Source: Antitrichia curtipendula
Lineage: Eukaryota > Streptophyta > Bryopsida > Hypnales > Leucodontaceae
Direction of reading: 5' to 3'
Assembly (NCBI GenBank): GCA_951230915.1
Contig: OX579636.1
Span: 3,797,001 to 3,861,000 of the forward strand
DNA: 64,000 nucleotides
The notes under the pieces were generated by a model. It ran no database searches and was not told the DNA's origin. It was given only the letters and a program-made list of their open reading frames with translations. Below are positions 34,499-45,624 of the stretch, one piece after another; positions within the stretch are counted from its first letter, which is position 1; every line of letters starts with the position of its first letter. Position numbers and translations under genes: made by a program.

Positions 34499-35292
34499 AT
34501 AACTCCTAAAGGACCAAATTGGATTTTATGGCAACATAGGAATTTAGGCAAGTACGTGTGACTAGAGATTTCCATGTTTTAGGCTGAATTTTTTTTAAAT
34601 GTGTGCATGAGGAATATCTTCATGTGCACTAAAATTCAGAACATTTGAAAATATAAATAAAAAAATATGGTCTAATATATTTTTATTTCTATAAATGAAC
34701 AATCTGGGTAGGTAAAAAAGAAAAACTTTTTTTAGAAACAAAAATTTGAAGTTTTCTTTTTCTCTTGTAGATTTCTCCATGTACATTTTTATTACAAAAA
34801 TTTGAAATTGGTTTTCCATGTAGATTGTTTTTACAATATTGCAACCATTGGAATTAGCATTTTTCAATTCCATACATAAATTGTTAAGATTTAGTATCTT
34901 GAAATTTGTATATTTTTTCCTATATGTTACACAATTCCAAATGATTTGAAAATTTTCAAGCATGTAGCCAACTTGACTTGATGAATGAATCCAAAGAAGC
35001 ACCACTAGTTTGAACATTTTTTCATACAAATGTGAGCTTGTGAAGTGCAGTTGCTTGATTTTTTGCAAGACCAAAAAAAGGATTTATGAGAATTTGAAAG
35101 CTCATATCCTACATCCCACACGGTGGGAATTTCTGAATTTTTTTCCCGTGTATTCTCAAGTCAGCACACTACAATTTTCTATGGTTACATATGTCCAAAA
35201 ATGTTTTTTTTTCAAAATTTGATACTTGTATTAGAGTTGGCAATTATGGAGTGTTTTTGATGAGAATATAGTCACGGTCCTTTAGGGGATTG
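34499..35292 (-). mobile_element. TTAA-bounded non-autonomous element, family C, copy 3
   Basis: The left end ATAACTCCTAAAGGACC and right end CGGTCCTTTAGGGGATTG have lost the exact TTAA at both sides. The interior is closely related to copy 2, with GGCAAGTACGTGTGA near the left of each. Part of the interior frame seen in copies 1 and 2 stays open (35074-34595). Only about 58 bp separate it from copy 2. Confidence 0.65.
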
Positions 35293-35526
35293 TATTAAAA
35301 AAAATAAAAAAAATTTGAAGGATTTTTGTATTTCCTTGTGAATTTTCTAAGTCAAGACTAGAACAAACTTGAGAGTAATTAATAGGTGCTGATGTTTTAA
35401 TCATCCTAAGAAAGACTCCAATCCTTGTTACTTTACAACCATGAAATTGCCATTTGTAAAGTAGGAGTCATTGAAAGCAAACAATTTGAGATCATATTGG
35501 TAATACTTCAATAGACACCTATTTGA

Positions 35527-36176
35527 CATAACTCCTAAAGGACCGAGGGTTTTTTTCCGTCAAAAAACAACCAAAACTACCATTTCTAATGCAAAGAGAA
35601 AAAATCTTTAAAAATCATTAAACAAATTGTTAAGTAGAAGTAGGTTCAAGATTGAAGGAAAAACTAAATTGTTAATAGCCCTAAGATGGAATTGAAACAC
35701 AATAATCTCCAGGGTGAGATTGCTCTAGCGAGCAAAGTTAACCATATCTAACAATTTATTTTGAAAAATTGTAAAAATTGCATTCACAAATGAATCCTAA
35801 GAGTTATTTTTTCAAGAAGATGCTTAGATTGCCCCTCCAAAATAAGATCATCCATAACTTTCCCATCACTAGTCCAAATAAAATGAATCGAAGCTTCAAA
35901 TGTAGACAAAAATATAATATTTTAGGAAAAAATTTAATAATTATTTTGACTTTTTGTGATTCTTTTTTGTATTGCCTGACGACCTCCATTTTGGGTTTAT
36001 TGTGCCATAACTTTGTCTCCCGGAAATCAATTGGAACAAAAATTATATATCCACAAAGCTCTTGCAAAACCGCACATCCTCAAAAAGTTTCAAAAACATT
36101 CACTACAAATTGAGACAATTGAAACCTACCCATGCCCAAATTGTTCCTCGAGGGGACAAACGGTCTTATAGGGGAA
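35527..36176 (-). mobile_element. TTAA-bounded non-autonomous element, family A, copy 2 (shortened)
   Basis: Inverted relative to copy 1 at 17526. The left end is ATAACTCCTAAAGGACC and the right end includes TTGTTCCTCGAGGGGACAA then TATAGGGG, the counterpart of the TTTGTCCCCTCGGGGAACAA end of copy 1. At about 650 bp it lacks some 270 bp of interior seen in copies 1 and 3. Terminal TTAA motifs are eroded. Confidence 0.65.
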
Positions 36177-37128
36177 AAATAGGAAAGCCAACAATGAACA
36201 TTATAACTGCTTAAACTTGTGAGGCAAAAGGGAGGTTCCCACTTGGATGTATGGAGCAGTTGCTTTTAAAGTGTAGGAGCGCTGCCGTGAAGTTCGCAAG
36301 TCTCGTTCACACGAAAAGTGATTTCACTGTGTATGTGCGTGGCAGTCCGCATTACTGAAGGGAGTGGGACGTTCCCACTTGCTGTTAGGAGTGTAATTTA
36401 ACGAGTTAAAAAAGCCGTGGCCATTCCCACCTACTGTGTCAGTCTCATCAAAAGCAGAGGTGGGTCCAGCTGAAGTCCTGTTAAGGACGACGGCGGAGGC
36501 GACGTCCTCAAAGGTCGTAATGTTTCGGATTGCCAAGATTTTCGTTCATTGCTGTTGTAGACGGACATAACGGATTACTGTAATCACAAAATCTGTGATT
36601 AATGTTTACTCGCAGGGAAGTCCTCGAAAGGTGTGTTCAGTTGCTGTGTTATTTTGTCTTCGTCGTTATCGGTGCTGCAAACTTCGGCGGAGAAGCGTGC
36701 CTTCTCGGTCTTTCGATTTACACCTTCTTCCACAAAGCGTAGCGTGCTCACAGCCTTCGCGGCGCAGGTATATAACTGTCCGGTTCCCGCTCCCAGATAC
36801 TGAGTGTCAATTTCATTTCTTGCATATCGGCTAAACGGGAGTGCTATTCAAGTTGTCGTGTTTTACAGTTCCGCGACACATTTTCTGTGTTCAGGTTTAT
36901 CTGTTGCCACATTGTTGGTTTCATTGCCTGTTGTTGCTCGTAGTGTCGGACCGCCGAGGGAATTCAAATAATGCGCGTGTTCATCGTCTGTTAGTGCACT
37001 GTAGCCGTGTGTGACTCTTTTCGTCAACAAGGTCATGTCATGTGCAATTCAGTTTCAAAATCGGTGACTGCATCTTGTTTAGGGTTTACAAAGATGGTTG
37101 TAATCTCTTGTTATTAAGTTCAGTAACG

Positions 37129-38490
37129 ATGTTGGTCGTAGACATGGACACGTTCAATGACTTCACCATTGTGGCGTCCTTCACGTCCTTTGTGCTCGCG
37201 TTGATTCTCGACGCGAATCAGTCCTTCCTGTTGCCTTCATATAACGCAGAGGCAGAAGACACAGCTCAGATCGCAATGATAGCTTTGACAGACATGCCTG
37301 TTCTCGATACCTTCAGCCTAATGAGCAACTCCCTGCACCATTACCGTTTGTGCTCCTCTGCAATTGGTTTCAGTGATGAATTGACTTACTAGGTTCGTCC
37401 CCGTTCAACTACTTGGTTCTCGAGATTTTTGGTGGAGCAATATGAAAATACCCGTTGGCTAGCTATGTTTAGAATGACGAAATCTTCTGTTTTCGCCTTG
37501 GCTGACATCATTAAACCTCATGTCCAAAAAAATGATACAAGGTACCGTGTAGCAGTGCCTGTAGTTGTACGATTGGCTTGCACTTTGTTCAAGCTCAGTC
37601 ATGGTGCGAATCTCACTATTTGTAGTGAGATGTTCGCGATCGGTCGTAGCACAGTCTGTAAAGTTCTGCGGGAGGTGGTCTTTGCTATTAACGACACTTT
37701 GAAGCACGAAATTTCTTGGCCTTGAGGACAGCGTTTGCAGGAGACTCAGTCCAAGTTCGTCGAGATTTGTTCTTTACCAGCAATTGTCGGAGCCATTGAC
37801 GGCATGCAAGTGCCGATTTCAAAACCACCTACTTCAGCGACCGATTATTCTTACTTTAATATAGGTGTGTACAGCATGAACTGCCAAGCAGTTGTTGACA
37901 GCGACAAGCGTTTCTTGGACCTTTACGTGGGAATGCCAGGTTCTACAAATGACAGCAGAATGCTGCGGCGATCGTCTTTGCATTACTTGGCTTCACATGG
38001 TCAGCTCATGGATCCAACACATTCAGTTGATGGTCATTCGCCGTATTTGATAGGGGACTTGGGCTACCCTTTACAACCATGGCTGATGGTTCCTCATAAA
38101 ACCGGCGTACAGCTCTCCATTTCGGAGCGTCTATTTAACAAGAAACTCAGGAGAGGCCGATGCGTAGTAGAGAATGCATTCGGAATTCTCAAGCAATCAT
38201 TCCGGGAATTGCTTGACAAAAGTGATTTGCACTTAACTTTTTTGCCCGACGTCATTGTCTACTGTGCGATACTACATAACGTCCTGCTTAGTCAGTCTCA
38301 TGACGAGGTTCAAGAATTACTTGAACTACTCAGAACAGAAGGAATGCAGACCGCTGAACCTGCATGGGATGGAGGTCGAATGGACAATGTAGTCCGAGAT
38401 CTTGACGATGAAGTCTGTGACGCCGCCAAGAATAAACGTCAAGATTTGGGAACATATCTGGCCACGAGGAGAAGACCTCTGAAGAAGTGA
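37129..38490 (+). pseudogene. HARBI1-like transposase with two in-frame stops
   Basis: One frame runs from the ATG at 37129 to the final stop at 38488-38490 (453 positions), broken only by TAG at 37390 and TGA at 37723. No frameshift is needed. The three catalytic acidic residues of the DDE_Tnp_4 type are present: AIDG near 37798, IGDLGYP near 38050 and RCVVENAFG near 38157. An HTH-like N-terminal part with FRMTKSSVFALAD and GRSTVCKVLREV precedes them. In PIF/Harbinger elements this protein cuts and pastes the element once its Myb-like partner carries it to the DNA and nucleus. The related domesticated plant proteins (ALP1-like) usually lose the acidic triad, which is kept here, so this is transposon rather than host gene. 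An intron removing either stop cannot be excluded, but no good splice pair is obvious. Confidence 0.85.
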
Positions 38491-39288
38491 CGGTGACTTT
38501 GAACACAGAAACGGTGAGCTCCAGTCTGTTTGTGTGCGCAAGTTAGCATAAAACGGCTTCAACATCCGAATTTCAATGAGCATGTGCACTTGAAGTTATT
38601 CACAATTTTTTGTTTTTTTACTGTATATATTCTTATATCACAGACAGTGTGTGCTGCCAAGTTGCCGACGGTGAGGTCGCCGAATCAACTGCGGAGGAAG
38701 GTTCACTTCCCATTCGTAGTGACTACTGTAAAAACGATTATATTCCGGACTTAAAAGTTTTCTGTAAGGAGCACTTACCTAGTATTTTGTCAGTGCACAT
38801 TCAGTCGGCAATGACTGAATGTGACATACAGTTTCACACATGCTGTACATATAGTGAGCATACCCAGGAAAAAAGAAGGTCAAGCAATTTTGAGACGTCT
38901 AAGTTTGTTCTCACGCGGAAGTGTACAGGCTAGCAGGATAGCAGTGGGCGCCGAGGGAGGGCACTGTCACCGGTCACAGAGGTACTTCTGTAATGTTGAG
39001 TGAGTCGGAGACATCTGCACTGTCCATGTCCTTGTGGACGGAAGCGGTGGCCATTCCAGGTGATCGCTCAGCCTCTGTAGTCGGAGGGTCTCTTCTCGGG
39101 ACATTGTTATCAGCAGCGTCGATTGACTTTTGTGCACCAGTGTGTGCATTGTGTACATACGTGGAGCTCGCTTTGCTGAGTCCACTTCCTAAAACGGTAG
39201 TCAGTTGCGTCAAACATTGTACCATCTCCGTCTGCTTCACAATAGCGAGTCTTGCATTTTCGTGGGCAATCATGGCATTCTCGTGGAT
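38491..39288. other. Interior spacer of the Harbinger element
   Basis: Between the two convergent genes. No supported gene. Frames on both strands in 38974-39288 sit next to the 3' end of the Myb-like gene; the minus frame 39273-38974 has a Met/Thr/Ala-rich composition and may be a frameshifted extension of that protein. Confidence 0.4.
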
Positions 39289-40422
39289 TCAGCGGTCCCT
39301 TTCTCTGTGGTAACTCATTTGCTTAGTGAAAAGTTGCAGCTGAACCTCAATCTTAGAGCGTTCTATTTGGAGGGAGGCGTCTGAGATGTCCTTCATTTGT
39401 GATGCCATAATTGAAACGGTTTCCTTTGTTGCCTGTACTATAACGGCATGTCCAGAAATGTTCTTCCTCCGAACTCCTGTGTTGCCGGAACATTGCTGCA
39501 TGTCAATGGTATTGTTGTCTGATGAGCTGATTAGTACATGTGTGACTCCTCCGGGGACGGCACCAGCAGCACTGCGGTGCAAGGGTAACTTGCCTATACG
39601 AGAACTTGGTTGCCGGTCTCCGGGACTGGAAGTCGGCTGAACGGAGGTCTGCGGTGAACTCTCTTCGGTAGACTTCGGTAGTGACTGGTCCTCCACGTCC
39701 ATTGGGTCTTTTGTCTCCGTGTCTGTGTCTCCATCAGTCTTGTCGTAGTTGTTGGCATGTGCAGGTGGCTTGAAATTGGAGTTCTCTGGTGACAAGAAAT
39801 CACGAAGGTGTGGTGGTTGGATCAGCGGACGGCTACCGAACCATTCGTGAATAGCGTGAAAGAATTCCTCCGAGAATTGCCGGGGAAGTCCTTCTGCCTT
39901 TCGTTGAACTGGAGTCAAGTCCCAGTAGTCTGCAATGCTGTGACCACTGCATCCGAAGTAGTCCACGATTTTCTTGTACTCCGGCAATAGTTGGTTCCAT
40001 TTAGTTTTGCATGCAGGTCCATCACGAACAACACGTGAAAACCCAGCGCTCATGACTTGTTGTGATATTCTGTTCTACTTGTTCATGTCAGGTATCATCA
40101 AGTCTCTCCCGTCGACAACGTCCTCCTCGGCTAAGTATTGTTGCCACTTTCCCTGGATGAGTACCAAGATTTCAGCGCTTTGCCAATTTGGGCCTCTGTC
40201 TTTCCGAGCTCGTTTAGCATTGCTCGGACCAGTACCGCAATTGATGTCGACCTCAGTGAATTGGCGATTGATGATCACCGGAGTAAGCACTGGCCGTATA
40301 CCCGTGAAGTTTGAACAAACCAAGGGAGGATGCATTCCTGCATGGCAATGATAGATCGTCAGTTTCAGTGACGGTACTCTGCCACCGAAGGTCAGTTCCC
40401 ATTCCCTTCTTTTTTTTTCCAA
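39289..40422 (-). pseudogene. Myb/SANT-like DNA-binding protein of the Harbinger element, one nonsense codon
   Basis: Two open segments, 40422-40075 and 40053-39289, are in the same frame and are separated only by a TAG at 40075-40077 plus seven sense codons. The central region, from GPNWQSAEILVLI through KWNQLLPEYKKIVDYF and DYWDLTPV, has the Trp and charged-residue spacing of a Myb/SANT-like (trihelix-type) domain and spans the stop. The position before the stop (PDMNK) suits a Trp codon, so a TGG-to-TAG change is the simplest explanation (inference). The C-terminal part is Ser/Pro/Asp-rich. This protein normally binds the subterminal repeats and brings in the transposase. No in-frame ATG marks the N-terminus clearly; the real start may lie upstream of or inside 40422. 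Confidence 0.75.
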
Positions 40423-42230
40423 ATATGGACTCGCAATTTTATGCTACCACGTCGTTCACACTGTACTTCTAATGAAAGTGGTATCGTGGTCTGTGATTGG
40501 CAGCGGTATAACATGCTCGCACTGAAGACGTTGGAGCCTCTCAAGGTAAAGTGACGTCTCTCGTGACAAATGCAGGAACACGGAAGTGAACTTCATTTCC
40601 TGTTGTGTATTGTATAAAGAGGAAGATTGTACGCAACTCTGACATCCTCAGTGCAACGTTGAGGATGTCCAGGTAAGACTTCTCTCACGCATGGCAATTT
40701 CATGATACATCGCACTTGAATGAAATGGAACTGAATTTTTTTTATGTTCAAGTTAGCATGTATAACTGCCCATGCACGTTGCTACTAAAGCACAGCTGTA
40801 ACTTTCGAATGATTTGTGAGATTTCTCATGAAACACATAGCAGTTTGAAATTGCGTGACCTATGCATGTTCTAAATGACTGCGTCAGTAGGTACATGCTC
40901 CTGTTTTTAAAGAAAACAGTTTCGTTAGAGAATGCACATAACAGTTGTCCAGAAAACCTAGACAGAATGCAAGAACTCTGTCATGTACAGTACGACAACT
41001 ATTTTGCCGGTATTCATTGCAGCATTGGAGGGGGTTTATCTTGTGTAGGTACTGGCGTGGTCGTGTATGTATGGAAATTTTTTTTTTCGTAAAAGCTGTT
41101 CCATTCTGCAAAATGAAGACGTTACGCAAATTTGACATGCTATTTACAATGTTTAGAACGTCCAAGTCTGTCAGTTTACACACACAGCAGTTTGTTAATT
41201 AAGAACAGCCACACCTAACGAAACAAGGTATGCATTCTACAGAACTGAGTAGGTGATTTTCGATTTGCATTTGGCTTTCAGTACACAGTTCTAAGTTCTG
41301 AATGCTTTGTCATCATACAGATGAAACACATATGTCATTCATATTTCTGTATGTCTGCATGTTTCAAATCAGCACATGGTTTTCTACATCTTCACGTCCT
41401 TAATTTAACGAGTTACAATAACGACTGGAAATCAAAGCTGTCCGCATTTTTCACAAATACTGAGCTCACTTTATTTTGTATATTCTGAGAACTGCTATGC
41501 TGGTACTCATTGAGCCATCAGAGAGGTGTATATCTTGTACAGGTTCTACGTGGATTGTCAGTGAACGGGAAACATTCATTCCCAACCCCCCTTCATTTAT
41601 AATTGGAAATTCAATGAAGAACTTACCTTGAATCGAAACGACGGTGGGTCGGAAGGGGGTAGTCATCTGTGGACGACCATGTTGATTCTCCATTGTTGCA
41701 GATGTATTGTGCGTGTCCTCACAGCACAGAGCTTTCCAGAATTTGAAGGACAGCAGTTTGCAAAGTTCTCGACGAACAACACACTCAAACAAACATACTT
41801 TTTCTCATGTATTCCAAAGAAGTAGCGAATTTACAATGACAACAGAATTTAAGCTTACTCAGAACTGAAATTGCACTACTGAAATTCCTGCAAACTGCAT
41901 TGTTGCATTGCTGAACACAAACTTGACAGGACCCAGCTTCTTGACTAGTACTCTTCCAGACGACGGCTCTGAAGATGCTTTTTGGGAAACAGCGCGTACA
42001 TTTACTTTAAAGAGGGGTAAGTGCTTTGGCGCTCCTTTCTTAATGCGACTATGAGCCCACCATGTAATTAAGAATGTTGTGTACAGTCTGAAATCTACAT
42101 TTTCCCAAGAACTTCAATGTGCTACACACGCCTAAAGAAAAAATGGTGGGCCTGCACAAGTACCTCAATTACTGCCCATAACAATGCTGTTTGCACCCTG
42201 CCACATCAACAGCCAGCTAGGTTCGGCTAA
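40423..42230. other. Right non-coding part of the Harbinger element
   Basis: No supported gene. Short frames on both strands (for example 41466-41792 - and 40945-41202 +) have no known motifs. The CAAGTGGGAA motif occurs near the right end. Possible promoter region for the Myb-like gene at about 40430-40700. Confidence 0.4.
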
Positions 42231-42594
42231 AAACTACTTCCCAAGTGGGAATGCACCACCTGTTTACTGCTCTAACAATGGTCCCCTGACACCAAGTGGG
42301 AACATACCTAAAGCCGTGCAAACTAATTAACTGAAGTCGGACAATATAGAGATTTATACTTCCAACACTCGTCCACAAGTAGCCTTTTGCAAGTTTTCAA
42401 ATTTTCATGGATGTTTGCTACATACAAGTTGGATTTTCAAGCAGTATAGCACTTCTAGTTTACAGTAATGTACATGTCTGTTACGACACTCTGCTTTGAA
42501 TTCTTGACTTTGTGTACTGTCAAGTGGATTTGTTCTGAGACTTTGTTCTCTTTATCATAGTTGCCCTAAGGTAGGAGGCTGTTAAAGCAACCCT

Positions 42595-43250
42595 TTAACC
42601 CCTAAATGCCCAAGGCACCCAAATCTAGCGTTTGCAAAACTTTGAAGTTAAATAAAATCTAATCAAGTTGCTATTTTTAGTTTTTTAATTTTTTTAAAAG
42701 TTCTTCTTGAAGTCTAGTTTTAGCATCAAAAATCTAATCTTGAAAATAAGTGAAAGTGATTTTTCTATTCAATATTTTGTGCAAGGGTACCCATTGCAAT
42801 CTTGGCTTCTTGTAGTGTTGAGAGCTCTTGAAAATGAGCCTCAAATATACTAGATCTTGGAGAAAAAATCACATTCAAAATTCATTCAAAAAAATTGTAA
42901 AAGAGATTTTAAGAAGCCATAAATTGAATGGGGTTATACAAGTTAAGCCCTTTAATCTCATATTTTTTGGGTCACCAACTTTTTAGATTTGACTTGTGAA
43001 AAGAGGATTGAAAGACTTCACATCAACTTTTGTAGTTTTAACACCTTCATGATCAAACATTATAATCTTTCACTCCATATGTGATATTGTTGTATTTTCT
43101 TTTCCTATGAGATCTCTAACATGTCTAGTTTGAATTTGTATGGTTACAATTTTAAGAAAATAGATACAACTTATCAAAATGTTGGCTTTTTGTTCAACTT
43201 AGAGCAAATTTCAAGATGCTCAAAACAAGCCTTGGGCATTTAGGGGTTAA
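42595..43250. mobile_element. TTAA-bounded non-autonomous element, family B
   Basis: The two ends form a perfect inverted repeat of 22 bp including TTAA: TTAACCCCTAAATGCCCAAG plus GC at 42595-42616, and its reverse complement at 43229-43250. Length 656 bp. This is the best preserved pair of ends in the window. The interior shows no clear match to the other families and no open frame of note. Confidence 0.85.
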
Positions 43251-43599
43251 GAGCTGATTGCATTTTCAGGAAAGCTAAACTCCTTGAAACAATTTTCAAT
43301 AAACTTTACTAGGAAGAAAAATGGAATTGGCATCTAATCCAAGTTGTTTCATATTTTTTGGACCTTCATGGAATTAGTTACAAATTTTTGAAGTTGAAAC
43401 GTAGTGGTTTTTAAAAGCACCCCCCTCTTGAAATGTACAACGTTGGTACATTGAAGAAAGTAAAATGTACCTCTATGTTAGAGGTCGCTTTTAGAGACAA
43501 GCCGCTTTTACAGACCCCTACTTTACAAAAGTTACATAAAAAAACATAAGGTACTCAAACAAATGGTGGCATAAGTGAGTTTCAGGCATAGTTCATTTA

Positions 43600-43966
43600 C
43601 ATACCTATCCCCAAACTTAAAAAACTCATAACTTCCATCTTACAAATTAGAATGGAATGATTCAAAGCTCCCCATGTACATATAAATCTAAAGAACCAAT
43701 TTCAATTTTCAATTTTAAAAAAAAGTGATCTTTAAAGAAGTTTTTGGTACTGCCCGAGCTGCCCAAAGTTCAAAGAAAACTACATTTTATGCAATAACTT
43801 TTTAACTGTGTAGTCAAAAGTTATGAAAATTATTGGACTGAAAAGCTACTCCTTGAGCACATGTTTTGTGAAAATTTCTAAGAAAAACAATAAATTCTCC
43901 ATCCGTGGTGAGCTACCCAAAATCACTATGTTGCCAAAAAACACAGCTTGGTCCTTTAGGGGTTAA
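43600..43966 (+). mobile_element. Truncated family C element, copy 4
   Basis: It holds only the right part of family C: the block with AACTCATAACTTCC, the ACTTTTTAAC-TGTAGTCAAAAGTTATG block, and the right end GCTTGGTCCTTTAGGGGTTAA. The left part is missing; sequence before about 43600 does not match. TTAA is kept at 43963-43966. About 350 bp from the family B element. Confidence 0.7.
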
Positions 43967-45452
43967 GTTAAATAAACAATCCTATTAGATGTTATGCAAT
44001 TTAATATGACTAAGTATGATATTGTCTATATTAAATTCAAAATTTATATTTCCCCTCATAAATATATTTTCAACTATACACACAAAGTATCTAAACACCT
44101 CCAAATGAAGTTAATATTTTCTTTGTACTAAAGTTTGTATGGTACGACAATCATTTTTTTATTCCACCTACTTTTTTTATTTTTTATTTTCACACCAAGT
44201 ATCCATTTTTTTCTTGGACTTGGCATGGCAGTAAAAAAATTCTTCATACAAATCAATATAGAAATGTGAATGCTTGCAAGTGCTTACTACAATATAAAAT
44301 ATTCTGATCATATTATTAAAATTCTTCTTACCGTTGTTGACCACCTCTCCCTCTTGGACAACCTCCAACGTTTGAGGGGCTTTCACCATTCACTAGTGCG
44401 TTCAAACAAGCAACTTCATTTTGAGGGACAACCTTGCCATCATATCAAAATTGTGGACTAAACTCCACAACTTTCAAGTCCACAAGTAAATTCAATCCTT
44501 AGTAACTTCCACTTATTTACGTTCATATGTGTCTTAAATTCTAACATTTGTGTAGATAGTTGTAGTTTTAAGGTTTGTAATGGATTTGGGTGAGGTTTGG
44601 GTTTTTGTGATTAGATGGAATTGGCAAGAATTTGGCAAAAAAGAGGGATTTAAATTTGGACGTGACTCAATAGAGTTTGGATTTGTGAGCTTGGTTCAGA
44701 TCAAGAAGAGATTGCTTGAGTGCCATTGAGAAGGTTTTGGCTATCTAAGCTGGTTGCATAAGGTCAAAATGGACGGGATAGCCAAATGGTTAGTATTTAG
44801 GGTTTAGTAAAGCAAGAGTTTAGTGTTTCAATGAATCATGCTCATCTTCCAAACAATTGGACGTGCATACTTAATTGAAGTCAATGTACCTAAAAATCTC
44901 CCCATCATTTTGAAAATCTATAGCATTGTTCTAAGTAGAGTTTTTTCACTCCATTCTTCTCTACATTCTCTGGTTGTTTCTTCAAAAAAATTCATGGGCT
45001 AAAGAATGAAACACTTGCACCATAATGAAGTAAATGTTATAAGGTAGTGATCTATGCAAAGTCTCTACTTCGTCCTATATACCACTTATAAGCAAGACTT
45101 GAAGGATAGTAGTACCTATTAAAGATTTCGTCCTACTATGTTGGCAATCCTATCTGCCTCTACAATAGCCTTGGTGGAATCTATATATTTTTGCCCTATA
45201 TTCATTATAGCAATCCTATTAGCAAAACCTTCTATCTTCCTTACACTTTTTATGAAGCATCAATTATATATTTATAGGATATTGGTGATTTTGAACTACT
45301 ACATACAACGTCTTTATTTTGATTGGTAGTCCCATCTAGTTGTTCTTTGTTGCTGTGGGAGAGAGCTTTAGTGAGCCTTATATATTCCACTTGTATCTAC
45401 CAAATAATGCATACACTTTTGATCGAAGGTGTTGTAACCACAAATCTTCCCG
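43967..45452. other. AT-rich stretch, no gene seen
   Basis: No recognisable gene. A 63-codon frame at 44270-44461 (+) and a 70-codon frame at 44389-44177 (-) overlap and match nothing I know. Confidence 0.4.
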
Positions 45453-45624
45453 CACTACAAGAGAAAGGGGTGTTTTAAGTAGTGTCCTAGACATCACATC
45501 TTTTAAGTAACGTCTTTTAAGTAAGGTTTTAAGTAAAATTTTACTTAAAACCTTACTTAAAAGACGTTACTTAAAAGATGTGATGTCTAAGACACTACTT
45601 AAAACACCCCTTTCTCTTGTAGTG
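45453..45624. mobile_element. CACTA-like foldback MITE: 172-bp near-perfect palindrome
   Basis: Two 86-bp arms meet at AAAA/TTTT (45538/45539) and differ at a single position (TCCTAG against TCTTAG). The ends are CACTACAAGAG and CTCTTGTAGTG, which resemble CACTA-superfamily termini. The 3-bp flanks are CCG and CAG, a partial match for a target duplication. Transcribed in either direction it would give a hairpin with almost no loop. Confidence 0.85.

Larger units (their letters stand above)
36235..42303. mobile_element. PIF/Harbinger DNA transposon, near complete but inactivated
   Basis: A roughly 6.1-kb unit holds the two genes typical of PIF/Harbinger elements: a HARBI1-type transposase (37129-38490, +) and a Myb/SANT-like DNA-binding protein (40422-39289, -), placed tail to tail. 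A 12-bp perfect inverted repeat, GTTCCCACTTGG, is at 36235-36246 and, reversed, at 42292-42303. Further copies of TTCCCACTTG lie just inside each end (36372; 42242 reversed). I could not fix the 3-bp target-site duplication, so the true ends may be a few bases away. Composition is less AT-rich than the flanks, consistent with a fairly recent arrival. Both genes carry in-frame stops. Confidence 0.75.

Noticed and set aside
45138..45329. 63-codon hydrophobic frame that looks like membrane segments
   Set aside because: T-rich sequence gives hydrophobic codons by chance; no start context, no neighbours and no conserved motif.
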